Shown here piece after piece: positions 35,167-43,339 of a stretch of DNA of 64,000 bases. The notes under the pieces were generated by a model. The model made no database searches, was not told where the DNA came from, and saw only the letters and a list, made by a program, of their open reading frames with translations. The DNA is from Citricoccus zhacaiensis (lineage in GTDB: Bacteria; Actinomycetota; Actinomycetes; Actinomycetales; Micrococcaceae): positions 1 to 64,000 of the forward strand of contig NZ_BMLQ01000010.1 of the NCBI RefSeq assembly GCF_014645315.1. The letters are read 5' to 3'. Position 1 is the stretch's first letter; every line of letters begins with the position of its first letter. Position numbers and translations under genes: made by a program.

Positions 35167-36761
35167 CACTGCACCATGTCCCAGTCGCGGTTGGTGTTGG
35201 TGTTGTCGATCTCCAGATCGGTCAACTGTACGTGCAGCGGTACCCCGGCTTCCTTGCCCGTCTTGAGCAGGAAGTTTCCGGCCCCTGGGCGCAACCCGGC
35301 CCTGCCGGTCCACTGGTCCACGGGCGCTTCGGCGATCCAGTCCGAGAGTTGGGACACCTCGGCGCGGGAGAGGTTGAATACTTCTCGCAGGTTGCCCATC
35401 TCGCCCTCGGCGAGCCCGCCGAGGAACACCATCGCGGAGCGTTCCACGAATCCCCACGCGGTGGCGGTCAAATGTGGTTCGGCGAGCTTGAGGTCGTTCA
35501 TGGTGTGGGTCACCATCACTTGGGCCATCATCCGGCCACGGTTCAGACGGGTGATGGAGTCGATGAAGTGCACCATGTCCGCCGAGGCGCGCAGGATCCG
35601 CCACAGCTCGTCCATCACGAGCAAATAGGTCTTCCGTCGCCGTCCCTCGTCGGCCGCCAAATAGGCTTCTGCGCTGACGGTGGCTGAGCCGAGATTCCAA
35701 CACAGAGACTGAACGGCGGCCATGAGCACATGGTCGTTCTCGTTGACTCCGGAGATGTCGAATACGGCCGGTCGGCCGACCTCGATGTGTTCGGAGGTGG
35801 GTTCGGAGAACATCGTCCCGTACATCCCGGATGGGCCCAGGGAAATCAATGCGTCCAGGACCTCGCGGACGCGCAGGTCGTACTCGGTGTCATTGTCGTT
35901 GGTGAGGGTCACCGCCCGCAGTGTTTGAGGCCGGGCGCTGATGTGCGCAATGACCTCGCCCAACAGCGGAGGGGTGGTGAGCTCGGGATCCAGGTCGGAC
36001 AGGGAGGTGGCGATCACCGATCGTTCATGCGGTGCTAGTTCGCGCCCCAGCATCATGCCCACCACGCCAGCGATCAGGGATCGACGCCGGGAGGCCATTT
36101 CCTCCAGTGCCTTGCCCCTTTCTTTGGCATCCTGGATGCCGGCCAGTTGTCCCACGATGGGTCCCAGATCCATCGGGTTGATGTGTCCCTGGCCGGGCGA
36201 GAACTTGATGACCTGACCACCGAGGTCGGCGATGGTGTGCACGTAGTCCGGGCGGGTGTCGGCCAGGACCATCGGGATGACGCCCCAGTCCGCCAGCACG
36301 GTGATCCATCGGTGCACCATGGAGGTCTTTCCCAGCCCAGGCTGGCCGAGGATGAATGCCGAGGGATTGGAGATAATCCCGGCCCGAAACCACGACACTG
36401 GGTCCGCGCAGACGAGGGAGCGTCGGCGCAAGTGATAGCCCAGCGGTGCGCCGATCACCGGCAACCCGGCCCCGGCCGAGAACGGGTAGAAACCGCACAC
36501 CTGGACCGTGGTGCCCTGCAGTTCGAAGGGGGCCTCGATGACGTCCACCGGTCCTCCGCCGGTCCGGTTCCAGCCGCGCGGGCCGGGCCGGTGCCGGGAG
36601 GCCTCGCGGGCTTCGCGCCAGCGTTGGGTGGTCTTGGGACGGTCCCGAGCTGCGGCGCGTTGACGCTTGGCGTCCTCGCGTTTGAGCCGGGCCAGGTCCT
36701 TCTTGGACAACGTCAGCGCGGTTCCGGTGAGCGTATCCGGGGGCGTCTGGCGATCGGCCAT
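35166..36761 (-). CDS. VirB4-like conjugation ATPase
   Basis: This 531-residue ATPase has Walker A LGQPGLGKTSMVHR (near residue 145), IPMVLADTRPDYVHTIADLG, Walker B LLVMDELWRIL and MAQVMVTHTMNDLKLAEPH. This matches the C-terminal ATPase half of VirB4/TraC proteins. In actinobacterial conjugation systems this ATPase is split from the SCO6880 protein encoded directly upstream. The start overlaps the SCO6880 stop by one base (TGATG). It is predicted to power pilus or channel assembly at the inner face of the membrane. Confidence 0.92.
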   Translation of the reverse strand: MADRQTPPDTLTGTALTLSKKDLARLKREDAKRQRAAARDRPKTTQRWREAREASRHRPGPRGWNRTGGGPVDVIEAPFELQGTTVQVCGFYPFSAGAGLPVIGAPLGYHLRRRSLVCADPVSWFRAGIISNPSAFILGQPGLGKTSMVHRWITVLADWGVIPMVLADTRPDYVHTIADLGGQVIKFSPGQGHINPMDLGPIVGQLAGIQDAKERGKALEEMASRRRSLIAGVVGMMLGRELAPHERSVIATSLSDLDPELTTPPLLGEVIAHISARPQTLRAVTLTNDNDTEYDLRVREVLDALISLGPSGMYGTMFSEPTSEHIEVGRPAVFDISGVNENDHVLMAAVQSLCWNLGSATVSAEAYLAADEGRRRKTYLLVMDELWRILRASADMVHFIDSITRLNRGRMMAQVMVTHTMNDLKLAEPHLTATAWGFVERSAMVFLGGLAEGEMGNLREVFNLSRAEVSQLSDWIAEAPVDQWTGRAGLRPGAGNFLLKTGKEAGVPLHVQLTDLEIDNTNTNRDWDMVQ

Positions 36762-38278
36762 CAGAAGAACTCCCTCAGGGTGTCGGGGATGAGCATGTGA
36801 TCGGGCAACACCAAGCCCAGGGGCAGGCCTGCCTGGAAGGTCACGGCCTGGTTGGCCAGGGCGGGACGGATTCGCAGCCGGGCCGGTCCCAGTAATCCGG
36901 GGATGCGCTTGTCCCAGACCTTCAGGTCTTCCTCCGAGGTGCCGGTGATGGTGATGACCAGCCCGAAGCGGGTCAATCCGGCACCTTGGGCTTCCTCGGA
37001 GGCGGTCTTGGCTGCGGCAGCCTGTCGCAGGGCAGCGCGGGCGTTACGCCGAGTCTGGGAGCCGGCGAAGGCCGCGTCATTCTGTTCTTGCTGCACTAGG
37101 GCGGTGGTCCGTTCGGCCGCGATGGGCCGGTAGAGCAGGGTGACGCGCTTGCGCAGCAGCCCCGGGGAGGGCTCCAACACCCGTTTCAGAGAGCTGGACG
37201 TGAAGTGTCCTTCCGGGCCCTTGTACATCGTCCAGGACTTCGAGACCGCCCGGTCGTGGCGGTAGTGCTCGAAGGAGTCCTGGGCGAACGAGGGTCCGGC
37301 ATCCTCCCAGTGAAGGTCGGTGCCGCCATCGGCCTGCATTTGCTCCACCAGGGAGGCCACGGTCGGGTCATAGGCCACGCGGGTGAAGTCCGTGATCTGC
37401 TGTGCGGTAGACGCCCGCACAGCCCCTGCCCCGGTGCCCTGCAGGCCGCCGACGAGCCCAGGTAGGCGGGTGCCGATCTCCTCGGCCATTTCCGCCCAGC
37501 CGCGGTCTCCGGTCTTGCCGTCGTGCCGTCGTCCGTCGAAGGTCACGCTCACGCGGGCCACCAGCTGCGGGGCCCCACCCTGATAGGTCTCCCCGATCCG
37601 GTCAGTGACCGCCTTGGCGTAGTCGGGGCCGGTTCCGGTGCGGTTGGCCTCCAATAGATTCGCCAGACGCAGCCCGGAGTCCGGGGAGGACTCGATGGTC
37701 ACCGAGGCCCCACGGATGCCCTCGTCCAGGCCGCGCTGGGTCAGCCAGGAACCCCACACGGCCACCCGGTGATCGATCTGTTCTTGGTCCACCAGAGAGT
37801 CCCCGTCGGGGTGAGTCTCGATGACGACGGAGTAGTTATACACGTCGGATCCGGCGACCCGGATCAGCCCGAAGGCGTTGCCGTAGGAGTCGGTGAACTC
37901 GCCCAGTTCGGACTTGGCCATCAACCCGGGCAGGCGAGTGGCCCCGTCGGGGGTGCCCTTACCGGTCGGACCGGCCAGGTACACGTCGCGGCCAGATTTC
38001 TCTTTGATGCGTTGTGCCAATCGCAAGGTGATCCTTCCGTAGATACTGCGTCCTTGGCGCCGGGTCACCTTCAGCAGCAGCACCGCCACCGTGGCGGCCA
38101 TGACGAGGGCGAAGGCGATGTACCAGCGTCCGGTGGCCATGAACAGGATGCTCAGTAGCACCACCGGAATCAGAGCAATACTGATTCCCATCGACAGTCC
38201 ACCCAGCCCGGAACGGCGGGGCACGGTGAGGTTGCCGAAGACCTGCGGTTCGATCCGAACGGACTCGGTCGTGCTCAT
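36761..38278 (-). CDS. SCO6880 family conjugation protein
   Basis: This 505-residue protein has an N-terminal PrgI-like membrane part with two helices (GISIALIPVVLLSILFMATG, YIAFALVMAATVAVLLL). A large soluble domain follows, resembling the N-terminal half of VirB4 but with no Walker motifs. SCO6880 proteins accompany VirB4-like ATPases in actinobacterial plasmids and ICEs. It overlaps both neighbours by a few bases, so the operon is translationally coupled throughout. Confidence 0.9.
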   Translation of the reverse strand: MSTTESVRIEPQVFGNLTVPRRSGLGGLSMGISIALIPVVLLSILFMATGRWYIAFALVMAATVAVLLLKVTRRQGRSIYGRITLRLAQRIKEKSGRDVYLAGPTGKGTPDGATRLPGLMAKSELGEFTDSYGNAFGLIRVAGSDVYNYSVVIETHPDGDSLVDQEQIDHRVAVWGSWLTQRGLDEGIRGASVTIESSPDSGLRLANLLEANRTGTGPDYAKAVTDRIGETYQGGAPQLVARVSVTFDGRRHDGKTGDRGWAEMAEEIGTRLPGLVGGLQGTGAGAVRASTAQQITDFTRVAYDPTVASLVEQMQADGGTDLHWEDAGPSFAQDSFEHYRHDRAVSKSWTMYKGPEGHFTSSSLKRVLEPSPGLLRKRVTLLYRPIAAERTTALVQQEQNDAAFAGSQTRRNARAALRQAAAAKTASEEAQGAGLTRFGLVITITGTSEEDLKVWDKRIPGLLGPARLRIRPALANQAVTFQAGLPLGLVLPDHMLIPDTLREFF

Positions 38279-39771
38279 GCTCGGTCTCCTTCATCGTCCA
38301 CGGCCCGGTCCACCCGGGCACCCTCGGCGGCCTGCGATCCGGCCTGGCTGGCCTGGCTATACCGGTTGATGGCCTCGGCCCACCGACCCGACCCGGACGA
38401 ACCGCCAGCGGCAGTGTCCGTCATTCCCGCTCCAGCCGGTGCACCACCGGCAGCCGAACCCGCGCCGGCCTGATCACCAGTGGTCGTCTCAGCACCCGAA
38501 GCGGCACTAGAGCCCTGGGTCGCACCCGCAGTGGAGGACGACTCCCCTGACGGGGCATTCCCACCCGCAGCTGATCCACCGGAGGACCCTCCCTCGGCGC
38601 TGGCACCGGACGCGGTGCTGGTGCTACCACCGGCTGAGGTGCCCCCAGCTGCCGCTTCGGATCCAGTGGAAGAACCACCATCCGCGCCGGCGGCCGCGGT
38701 GGACGTCCCCGACACAATTTCGGCCGTTGACGGAGCACCCCCAGCCGGGCCACCCCCGGACGATGAGAGGGCCCCGGATGGGTCTCCCCCACCGACGGCA
38801 GCCGCCGAGGTGCTGCCAGTCGCAGCCCCACCTCGGGCGGCCATCGCACCGGCGCCCACGCCACCGGCCAGCACCGCAGCTCCAGCGGCGACCCCGGCGG
38901 CCCCGGACAATGCCGCGCCTCCAGAAAATCCGCCTGAGCCCGCGGCCGCGGCAGGGACGATGAACTTGATCAGTCCGGGCAGGGCGAAGGCCGCCAGCAC
39001 CAGGATCAGCAACCCCGTCATAGCGTCGACCAGCCCAGCCCCCAGGTCGGACGTCTGGGAGAGATCGGTGCCGTCGATCATCATCCGGAAGCCCAGGGCA
39101 TAGATGCCGGCGGCGACCGGCTTGAACAGCAGCAGGGCGATCAGCCAGCCGTTGGCCTTGCGCCAGGCCTGATTGCCTCCCTCGGTTCCCGAGGCGGCCG
39201 CGAGCACGGCGATGAAGGCCACGAGGATCACCAGCATGAGGTTTCGGAAGATCATGAACATGAAGTTCACGCCCGAACCGAGCAGCATCAGCAGGTAGAC
39301 CACGAACGCGACCCCGTAATTACTGGCCATGGCTCCGGTCGCGGGGATGAGCATTTCCATAGACGAATCGCCGTCAGTGGAGCGGTCAAGCAGCCACCGC
39401 GCGGTTTCGTCTCCGGCGGTGAGCAGGATCGGCACGGCGGCCATATAGACGCCCGTGGCCAACACGAGGTTAAAGAGCGGCTTGGCCAGATTGACCGCAC
39501 TGGATCGGACGTCCTCGGTCATCACCAGCCGGATCAAGCCGAAGAAGAAACCGATCATGGCGAAGACCACCACGAACCAACTCAGGTCCTGCTGGAGCAA
39601 GTTCAGGCCCACTGAGTCCAGGTTCGGCGGAGGAACCTCCATCCACCACGTGCCAATGATCTTGGCCATCTCCACAGCCCCGTCATAAAGACCTTCGACC
39701 ATCGCACCAAAAGCGGAGTTCGCAGCATCGCCCAACCAACAATCCACCTGATGAGGTAGGCATCCAGCCAT
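38275..39771 (-). CDS. TrbL/VirB6-like conjugation membrane protein
   Basis: This 498-residue protein has 6-8 hydrophobic segments in the first 290 residues (for example LSWFVVVFAMIGFFFGLIRLV and GVAFVVYLLMLLGSGVNFMF). A long low-complexity Gly/Ala/Ser/Thr tail follows, with a short basic end. Polytopic proteins of this shape form the inner-membrane channel part of T4SS (VirB6/TrbL). The tail is probably cytoplasmic or disordered. ATG 39771 starts 9 bp after the upstream gene's stop. Confidence 0.85.
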   Translation of the reverse strand: MAGCLPHQVDCWLGDAANSAFGAMVEGLYDGAVEMAKIIGTWWMEVPPPNLDSVGLNLLQQDLSWFVVVFAMIGFFFGLIRLVMTEDVRSSAVNLAKPLFNLVLATGVYMAAVPILLTAGDETARWLLDRSTDGDSSMEMLIPATGAMASNYGVAFVVYLLMLLGSGVNFMFMIFRNLMLVILVAFIAVLAAASGTEGGNQAWRKANGWLIALLLFKPVAAGIYALGFRMMIDGTDLSQTSDLGAGLVDAMTGLLILVLAAFALPGLIKFIVPAAAAGSGGFSGGAALSGAAGVAAGAAVLAGGVGAGAMAARGGAATGSTSAAAVGGGDPSGALSSSGGGPAGGAPSTAEIVSGTSTAAAGADGGSSTGSEAAAGGTSAGGSTSTASGASAEGGSSGGSAAGGNAPSGESSSTAGATQGSSAASGAETTTGDQAGAGSAAGGAPAGAGMTDTAAGGSSGSGRWAEAINRYSQASQAGSQAAEGARVDRAVDDEGDRA

Positions 39772-39780
39772 GATCTGCTC

Positions 39781-40500
39781 CTACCGCCAGCGAACGTAAG
39801 GAGAGGTGTCTTCCAGTGCGGAGACGCGTGGATGCTCCCCTGGTGTTTCGAGATTGAGCTTCCAGTCGCCGGCCTCGTTGTCCCAGACCAGGTCCACACT
39901 TTGGGAGATGTCAGTTCCCTGTCCTGTGATCCAGTAATCAATGGTCGCGGAGTTCATGTCTGCGGCCAGGACGCGGAATCCCTCGTAGACAGGGCGCTCG
40001 AAGTCCGCATCACCGCTCTCTTCGACGAGCTGAAGCATTTCATCCCGCCCTGGGCCAGGGATTGCGGCCTCTGCTTCTCCCATAGAGATGGCGGTCAGCA
40101 GGTTTGGGCCGGCGAAGATGGCACCGGTGGGTGAGCGCTCAAAGCAGGTCCACAGGTTCCCGTCTTGAGTGCTGGGGCCGTATTTCTCGGAGGTCGGCAT
40201 GAGCATCTGGTACGGGTGGGTCTTCCAGACAGTTTCTGGTGCTTCGCTGGGGACCGTCTGGTCAGCGTCGCTGGTCTGGCATGCGGCGCCCGCCTGGGCA
40301 GGCGCCGAGGTGGGTGCCTGCTCCGGGGCCGTTGCCGTGGCTGTCGGGGTGAGGGTGTTCTCTGGTGCGGTCGTGGTGTCGCGTGGCCAGAGGACCACGC
40401 CGACGACAATCGCGACAATCAGGACCACTAGCAGTCCGCCGGAGACCCACCATCCCAGGCTCTGCGTGCCTGGGGAGTCGGTGTTCTTGTTCTTGGCCAC
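39781..40500 (-). CDS. Bitopic conjugation protein, possible VirB8/NTF2-like role
   Basis: This 239-residue protein has a short cytoplasmic start and one membrane helix (WWVSGGLLVVLIVAIVVGVVLW). A Thr/Pro/Ala linker follows, then an extracytoplasmic domain of about 170 residues ending in YWITGQG, SVDLVWDNEAGDWKLNLE and YVRWR strands. That topology is that of VirB8-like assembly factors with an NTF2-like fold, but sequence evidence for the fold is weak. Start is GTG 40500. Confidence 0.75.
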   Translation of the reverse strand: MAKNKNTDSPGTQSLGWWVSGGLLVVLIVAIVVGVVLWPRDTTTAPENTLTPTATATAPEQAPTSAPAQAGAACQTSDADQTVPSEAPETVWKTHPYQMLMPTSEKYGPSTQDGNLWTCFERSPTGAIFAGPNLLTAISMGEAEAAIPGPGRDEMLQLVEESGDADFERPVYEGFRVLAADMNSATIDYWITGQGTDISQSVDLVWDNEAGDWKLNLETPGEHPRVSALEDTSPYVRWR

Positions 40501-40533
40501 GAGGGCCCCCCTTCGCTCGGTGTCCTGCTTGCG

Positions 40534-40815
40534 TTAGACGAAGACGGCCATGATCGCGCCGGCGCCAGTGGCCAGTCCGCAGACGATGATCGCGATGGCA
40601 AGACCCTTGAGGCCTTGAATCTCCCGACCGGTGAAGGCGGCGAACACCAGCGAGCCGGCCGAAGCCAGGAATCCGGCCACGCCGATGATGATGACGATCC
40701 AGGCGATCCAGTTCAGTAGGGTCGTGATGCCCTCGGTGCCTGGAGGCTGCTCCGGGGTCGGGTTCGGGATGACGCTGGCGAAGGTCGAGGCGGTGGCCAT
40801 CAGGTCCATCAGCAT
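40534..40815 (-). CDS. Small two-helix membrane protein, VirB2/pilin-like
   Basis: This 93-residue protein has a signal-like N-terminus, two hydrophobic segments (LLNWIAWIVIIIGVAGFLAS and LAIAIIVCGLATGAGAIMAV) and a short basic loop between them (TGREIQG). Size and topology match VirB2/TrbC pilins and actinobacterial counterparts. It lies between the bitopic protein and a P-loop-like protein in the T4SS operon. Confidence 0.7.
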   Translation of the reverse strand: MLMDLMATASTFASVIPNPTPEQPPGTEGITTLLNWIAWIVIIIGVAGFLASAGSLVFAAFTGREIQGLKGLAIAIIVCGLATGAGAIMAVFV

Positions 40816-40827
40816 GGGTGGGTCTCC

Positions 40828-41436
40828 TTATCTAGGGGTGCGGAAGGCGTGGATGATCTTGGTAAGCCTGCGTGGCAGTCGCCCGGGGTCCGGCGGCAGG
40901 TGCCGCCAGGCCTCGATCCACGGCAGGTGAGCGCCGCGGGGAACCTTGCGCGCCAGTCTCTTGACGGCCTTCTTTTGGCCGTCGGCCAGGGTGGGGCCGT
41001 CATCGACAAGAAGCAGCCCCAACAGGGTCGAGGAAGGCAACTGGCCGGCGGCCCATTGATGGGTGAACGCCTCGGCGGCGGCCAGGCCGGCGTAGTGAGT
41101 CCGGGCTACGGCCAACACCTGCAAGGTCGGCAGGGGGCGGGCCCACCCGCCAGCGACCGGCCAACCGGTACCGGCATCGACAGCGTCGTCCCCAAACAGG
41201 GAAGCGACCGTGGTGGCCCCCGCTCCCCCATGCAAACCAAAGACGGTCACCTGACGAAAGTCCGTCACGGTCGTCTGCGGCCACGGCGCGGCCTCCGGAT
41301 CGGCGGCGACGGTGATCTCCTCGGGCGAGGGCGGCCCGTAATACAGCGCCGCGGTGTCGAGACCGCCGTCGTTCTCAGACAGACTCTGCGAGGAGTCCCC
41401 GGGCACGACGACAAGAGGGTTCCCCCGTTGGGCCAC
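40828..41436 (-). CDS. P-loop-like protein of the T4SS operon (DUF6668-like)
   Basis: This 202-residue protein has VTVFGLHGGAGATTVASLFG, a strand-loop that resembles a ParA/MinD P-loop with the key Lys replaced (GGAGATT). It is followed by LQVLAVARTHYAGLAAAE and LLGLLLVDDGP strands and a basic C-terminus. Proteins like this (I believe DUF6668) sit at the head of actinobacterial conjugation operons. It is the first leftward gene, with GTG start 41436, divergent from an HTH gene. Confidence 0.75.
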   Translation of the reverse strand: MAQRGNPLVVVPGDSSQSLSENDGGLDTAALYYGPPSPEEITVAADPEAAPWPQTTVTDFRQVTVFGLHGGAGATTVASLFGDDAVDAGTGWPVAGGWARPLPTLQVLAVARTHYAGLAAAEAFTHQWAAGQLPSSTLLGLLLVDDGPTLADGQKKAVKRLARKVPRGAHLPWIEAWRHLPPDPGRLPRRLTKIIHAFRTPR

Positions 41437-41503
41437 GTCTGCTCATCCCCTTAGCATGTGATTGGCCAATACAGTCAACATAAACACCCTGCGTCAGATG
41501 CGT

Positions 41504-41527
41504 CAATATGGACTTTTGTCCATATTG
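41504..41527. promoter_or_regulatory. Palindromic operator in the divergent T4SS promoter region
   Basis: CAATATGGAC-TTTT-GTCCATATTG is a perfect 10-bp inverted repeat in an AT-rich gap between the divergent transfer operons. A second palindrome, ATTGGCCAAT, lies at 41461-41470, and GCGTCA / CGTCA units lie between them. The arrangement suits one repressor controlling both directions. The small HTH protein next door is the obvious candidate. Confidence 0.6.
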
Positions 41528-41578
41528 CGTGTCTTGCGCTTGACGAATGCAATGCGTTCGTGAGGACAATGGAGCGTG

Positions 41579-41800
41579 ATGATGAACGATGCCACGGCGG
41601 TCGATTCACTTCTGGAGGGGCAGCCTGACCTGCTCACCACCGATGACATCTGCACGCTGATGCGGGTGTCCCAGGGCACTGTCCTGCGGTGGATGAAAGA
41701 GCAAGGGCTGCCGACGATCTCGGTGGGACCGCGGTTGCGCCGCGTGCGACGCGAGCACTTCCGGGAGTGGCTGCTGAGAGCGGACGAGATCGACGACTGA
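41579..41800 (+). CDS. Small MerR/excisionase-type helix-turn-helix protein
   Basis: This 73-residue protein is a single HTH_17 domain: LLTTDDICTLMRVSQGTVLR, then WMKEQGLPTISVGPRLRRVR and REHFREWL. ATG 41579 or 41582 follows a GGAG box. It is the first gene of the rightward operon and is divergent from the T4SS genes, with a perfect palindrome 52 bp upstream. It probably regulates conjugation genes; an excisionase role is the alternative. Confidence 0.88.
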   Translation: MMNDATAVDSLLEGQPDLLTTDDICTLMRVSQGTVLRWMKEQGLPTISVGPRLRRVRREHFREWLLRADEIDD

Positions 41801-41821
41801 CGTTTCCACCTCGGGGGTGTA

Positions 41822-43339
41822 GTGGACGAGACCGCAGAGACAGGGTTCAACCTAGAGACCGTGCCGGTCTTTCCGGTGCTGACCCTCTGGCTGGATGAGG
41901 GAACCGAACGGTCCGAGCTGAACGGGGTCCCCGTCGAGCCCGTCCCTGGTGAGGGCTACCGGCAGGCGGCTATCGCTGCCGTGGTGCGCGAAGTCCAGCG
42001 CCTGTGCTTGGATGCTGTACGGGTGCGGGTGCTCTCCCCCACCGATGAGGCCTGGGACATGGTGGTCACCGCCACCGGGGACGCACACGACGCCACCGTC
42101 ACCGACCCCGCCGCCGATCAGCCCCAGCGGTGGCCGCGCCGCCGTTGGCTGCTCCTCGGGGCCAGCACCCTGGGAGTGCTCGCCCTCGGCGGTCTGGGCA
42201 CCGCCGTGGCCCTGTCCGTCACCGGCGAGAGCGCTCCGGAACAATGGGTCGTTCCTGGTGCAGACCAGCAGATCCCCGTCGCCCTGCCCGAGGCGTTCTC
42301 CGGACGCTCGGCCTGGTCCGTTCCGGTGGCCGAGAACTCCGATGTCACGGCCTTGGACGCCGGGCACATTCTCTCCGCCGATCCCGACGGCACCCTGACA
42401 GCTCGGGACCCAGAGACCGGTCAGCCGGTCTGGCGCGGCACCTCTGCCCCGAAAGACCTCACCGCCGCTGTGCACACCGATTGGGCCGGCACCCCTTCTC
42501 TGGTGGCCCAAGCAGGCAACGAGCTGCGCGTGTGGGACCTACGTACGCCCGAGGATGGCTCGACCGTCCCGGCCGCGACCATTCCGGTGGACCAGGGCTG
42601 GCGGGTGGAAGTGCGAGGGGCACGACCCCTGGTCGCCAAAGAGCACTGGATCGTCGGTATCCCCACACCGGGCAACGGTCTCACCGATGTGGTCATCCCC
42701 GCCGGGTCCCGCGCCCTAACCGTCACCGGCGACAACCAAATCATCACCGCCACCGAAGACAGCCTCCACACCGTCAACGCAGACGGAACCGTGGCTGGAC
42801 GGGTCCCCCTCACCGCGCCGACCGGCTCCAGTGGCGCACCTGTGGCGTCGTGGATGCTCGACGCTGACCACGCCCTGCTGGGCTGGAAGACCAAGGACTC
42901 GTCCACCCCCATGGCCATCATCCAGATCCAAGACGGTGCCACCCTGGCCACCGCAGAGGTCCCGCAGCCCCCCGACCAACGCCAACAACAACCCATCGTC
43001 GACGCCGAAGGGCGCACTGCCGCCTTCGACACCCTCTCCTTGACCTGGGGTGAAGGGGCGGTACTGCGTCCGCTACACAGCTTCGAAACCTCCACCCTTG
43101 ACGGCACCACCGCCTATGGAATGGCCGGCCGCACCGCCCCGGCCAGCCTCGACCTGTCTTCCCTGACCTCGGCACCTCTGCCATGGGAGACCTTCACCGA
43201 CGAGGACCCGGCCCCGGACTTGGTGGAGGCCGACGCGGCCTACATCGTCGCGGAAACTCTTGAGAACACCGTGCTCTACCGCTCCGAACCAGCCGACGCC
43301 CTAACCAGCGGCCGGGCTGACGACACGAAGGAGAAGTGA
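41822..43339 (+). CDS. Membrane-anchored beta-propeller-like protein
   Basis: This 505-residue protein has an N-terminal cytoplasmic domain (residues 1-100), a basic stop (RWPRRRW) with one membrane helix (LLLGASTLGVLALGGLGTAV) and an extracytoplasmic part of 370 residues. The latter has repeated beta-strand patterns (DAGHILSADPDGTLTARDPE, DNQIITATEDSLHTVNADGT), as in PQQ/WD-like propellers. Start GTG 41822. The N-terminal domain resembles that of the next protein. It may be a cell-wall-side organiser of the conjugation apparatus. Confidence 0.75.
   Translation: MDETAETGFNLETVPVFPVLTLWLDEGTERSELNGVPVEPVPGEGYRQAAIAAVVREVQRLCLDAVRVRVLSPTDEAWDMVVTATGDAHDATVTDPAADQPQRWPRRRWLLLGASTLGVLALGGLGTAVALSVTGESAPEQWVVPGADQQIPVALPEAFSGRSAWSVPVAENSDVTALDAGHILSADPDGTLTARDPETGQPVWRGTSAPKDLTAAVHTDWAGTPSLVAQAGNELRVWDLRTPEDGSTVPAATIPVDQGWRVEVRGARPLVAKEHWIVGIPTPGNGLTDVVIPAGSRALTVTGDNQIITATEDSLHTVNADGTVAGRVPLTAPTGSSGAPVASWMLDADHALLGWKTKDSSTPMAIIQIQDGATLATAEVPQPPDQRQQQPIVDAEGRTAAFDTLSLTWGEGAVLRPLHSFETSTLDGTTAYGMAGRTAPASLDLSSLTSAPLPWETFTDEDPAPDLVEADAAYIVAETLENTVLYRSEPADALTSGRADDTKEK

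Noticed and set aside
33454-35703. A 749-residue version of the coupling protein
   Set aside because: The first 180 residues are Arg/Pro/Gly-rich antisense-like noise inside the VirB4-like gene; ATG 35166 with ATGA overlap is the natural start.
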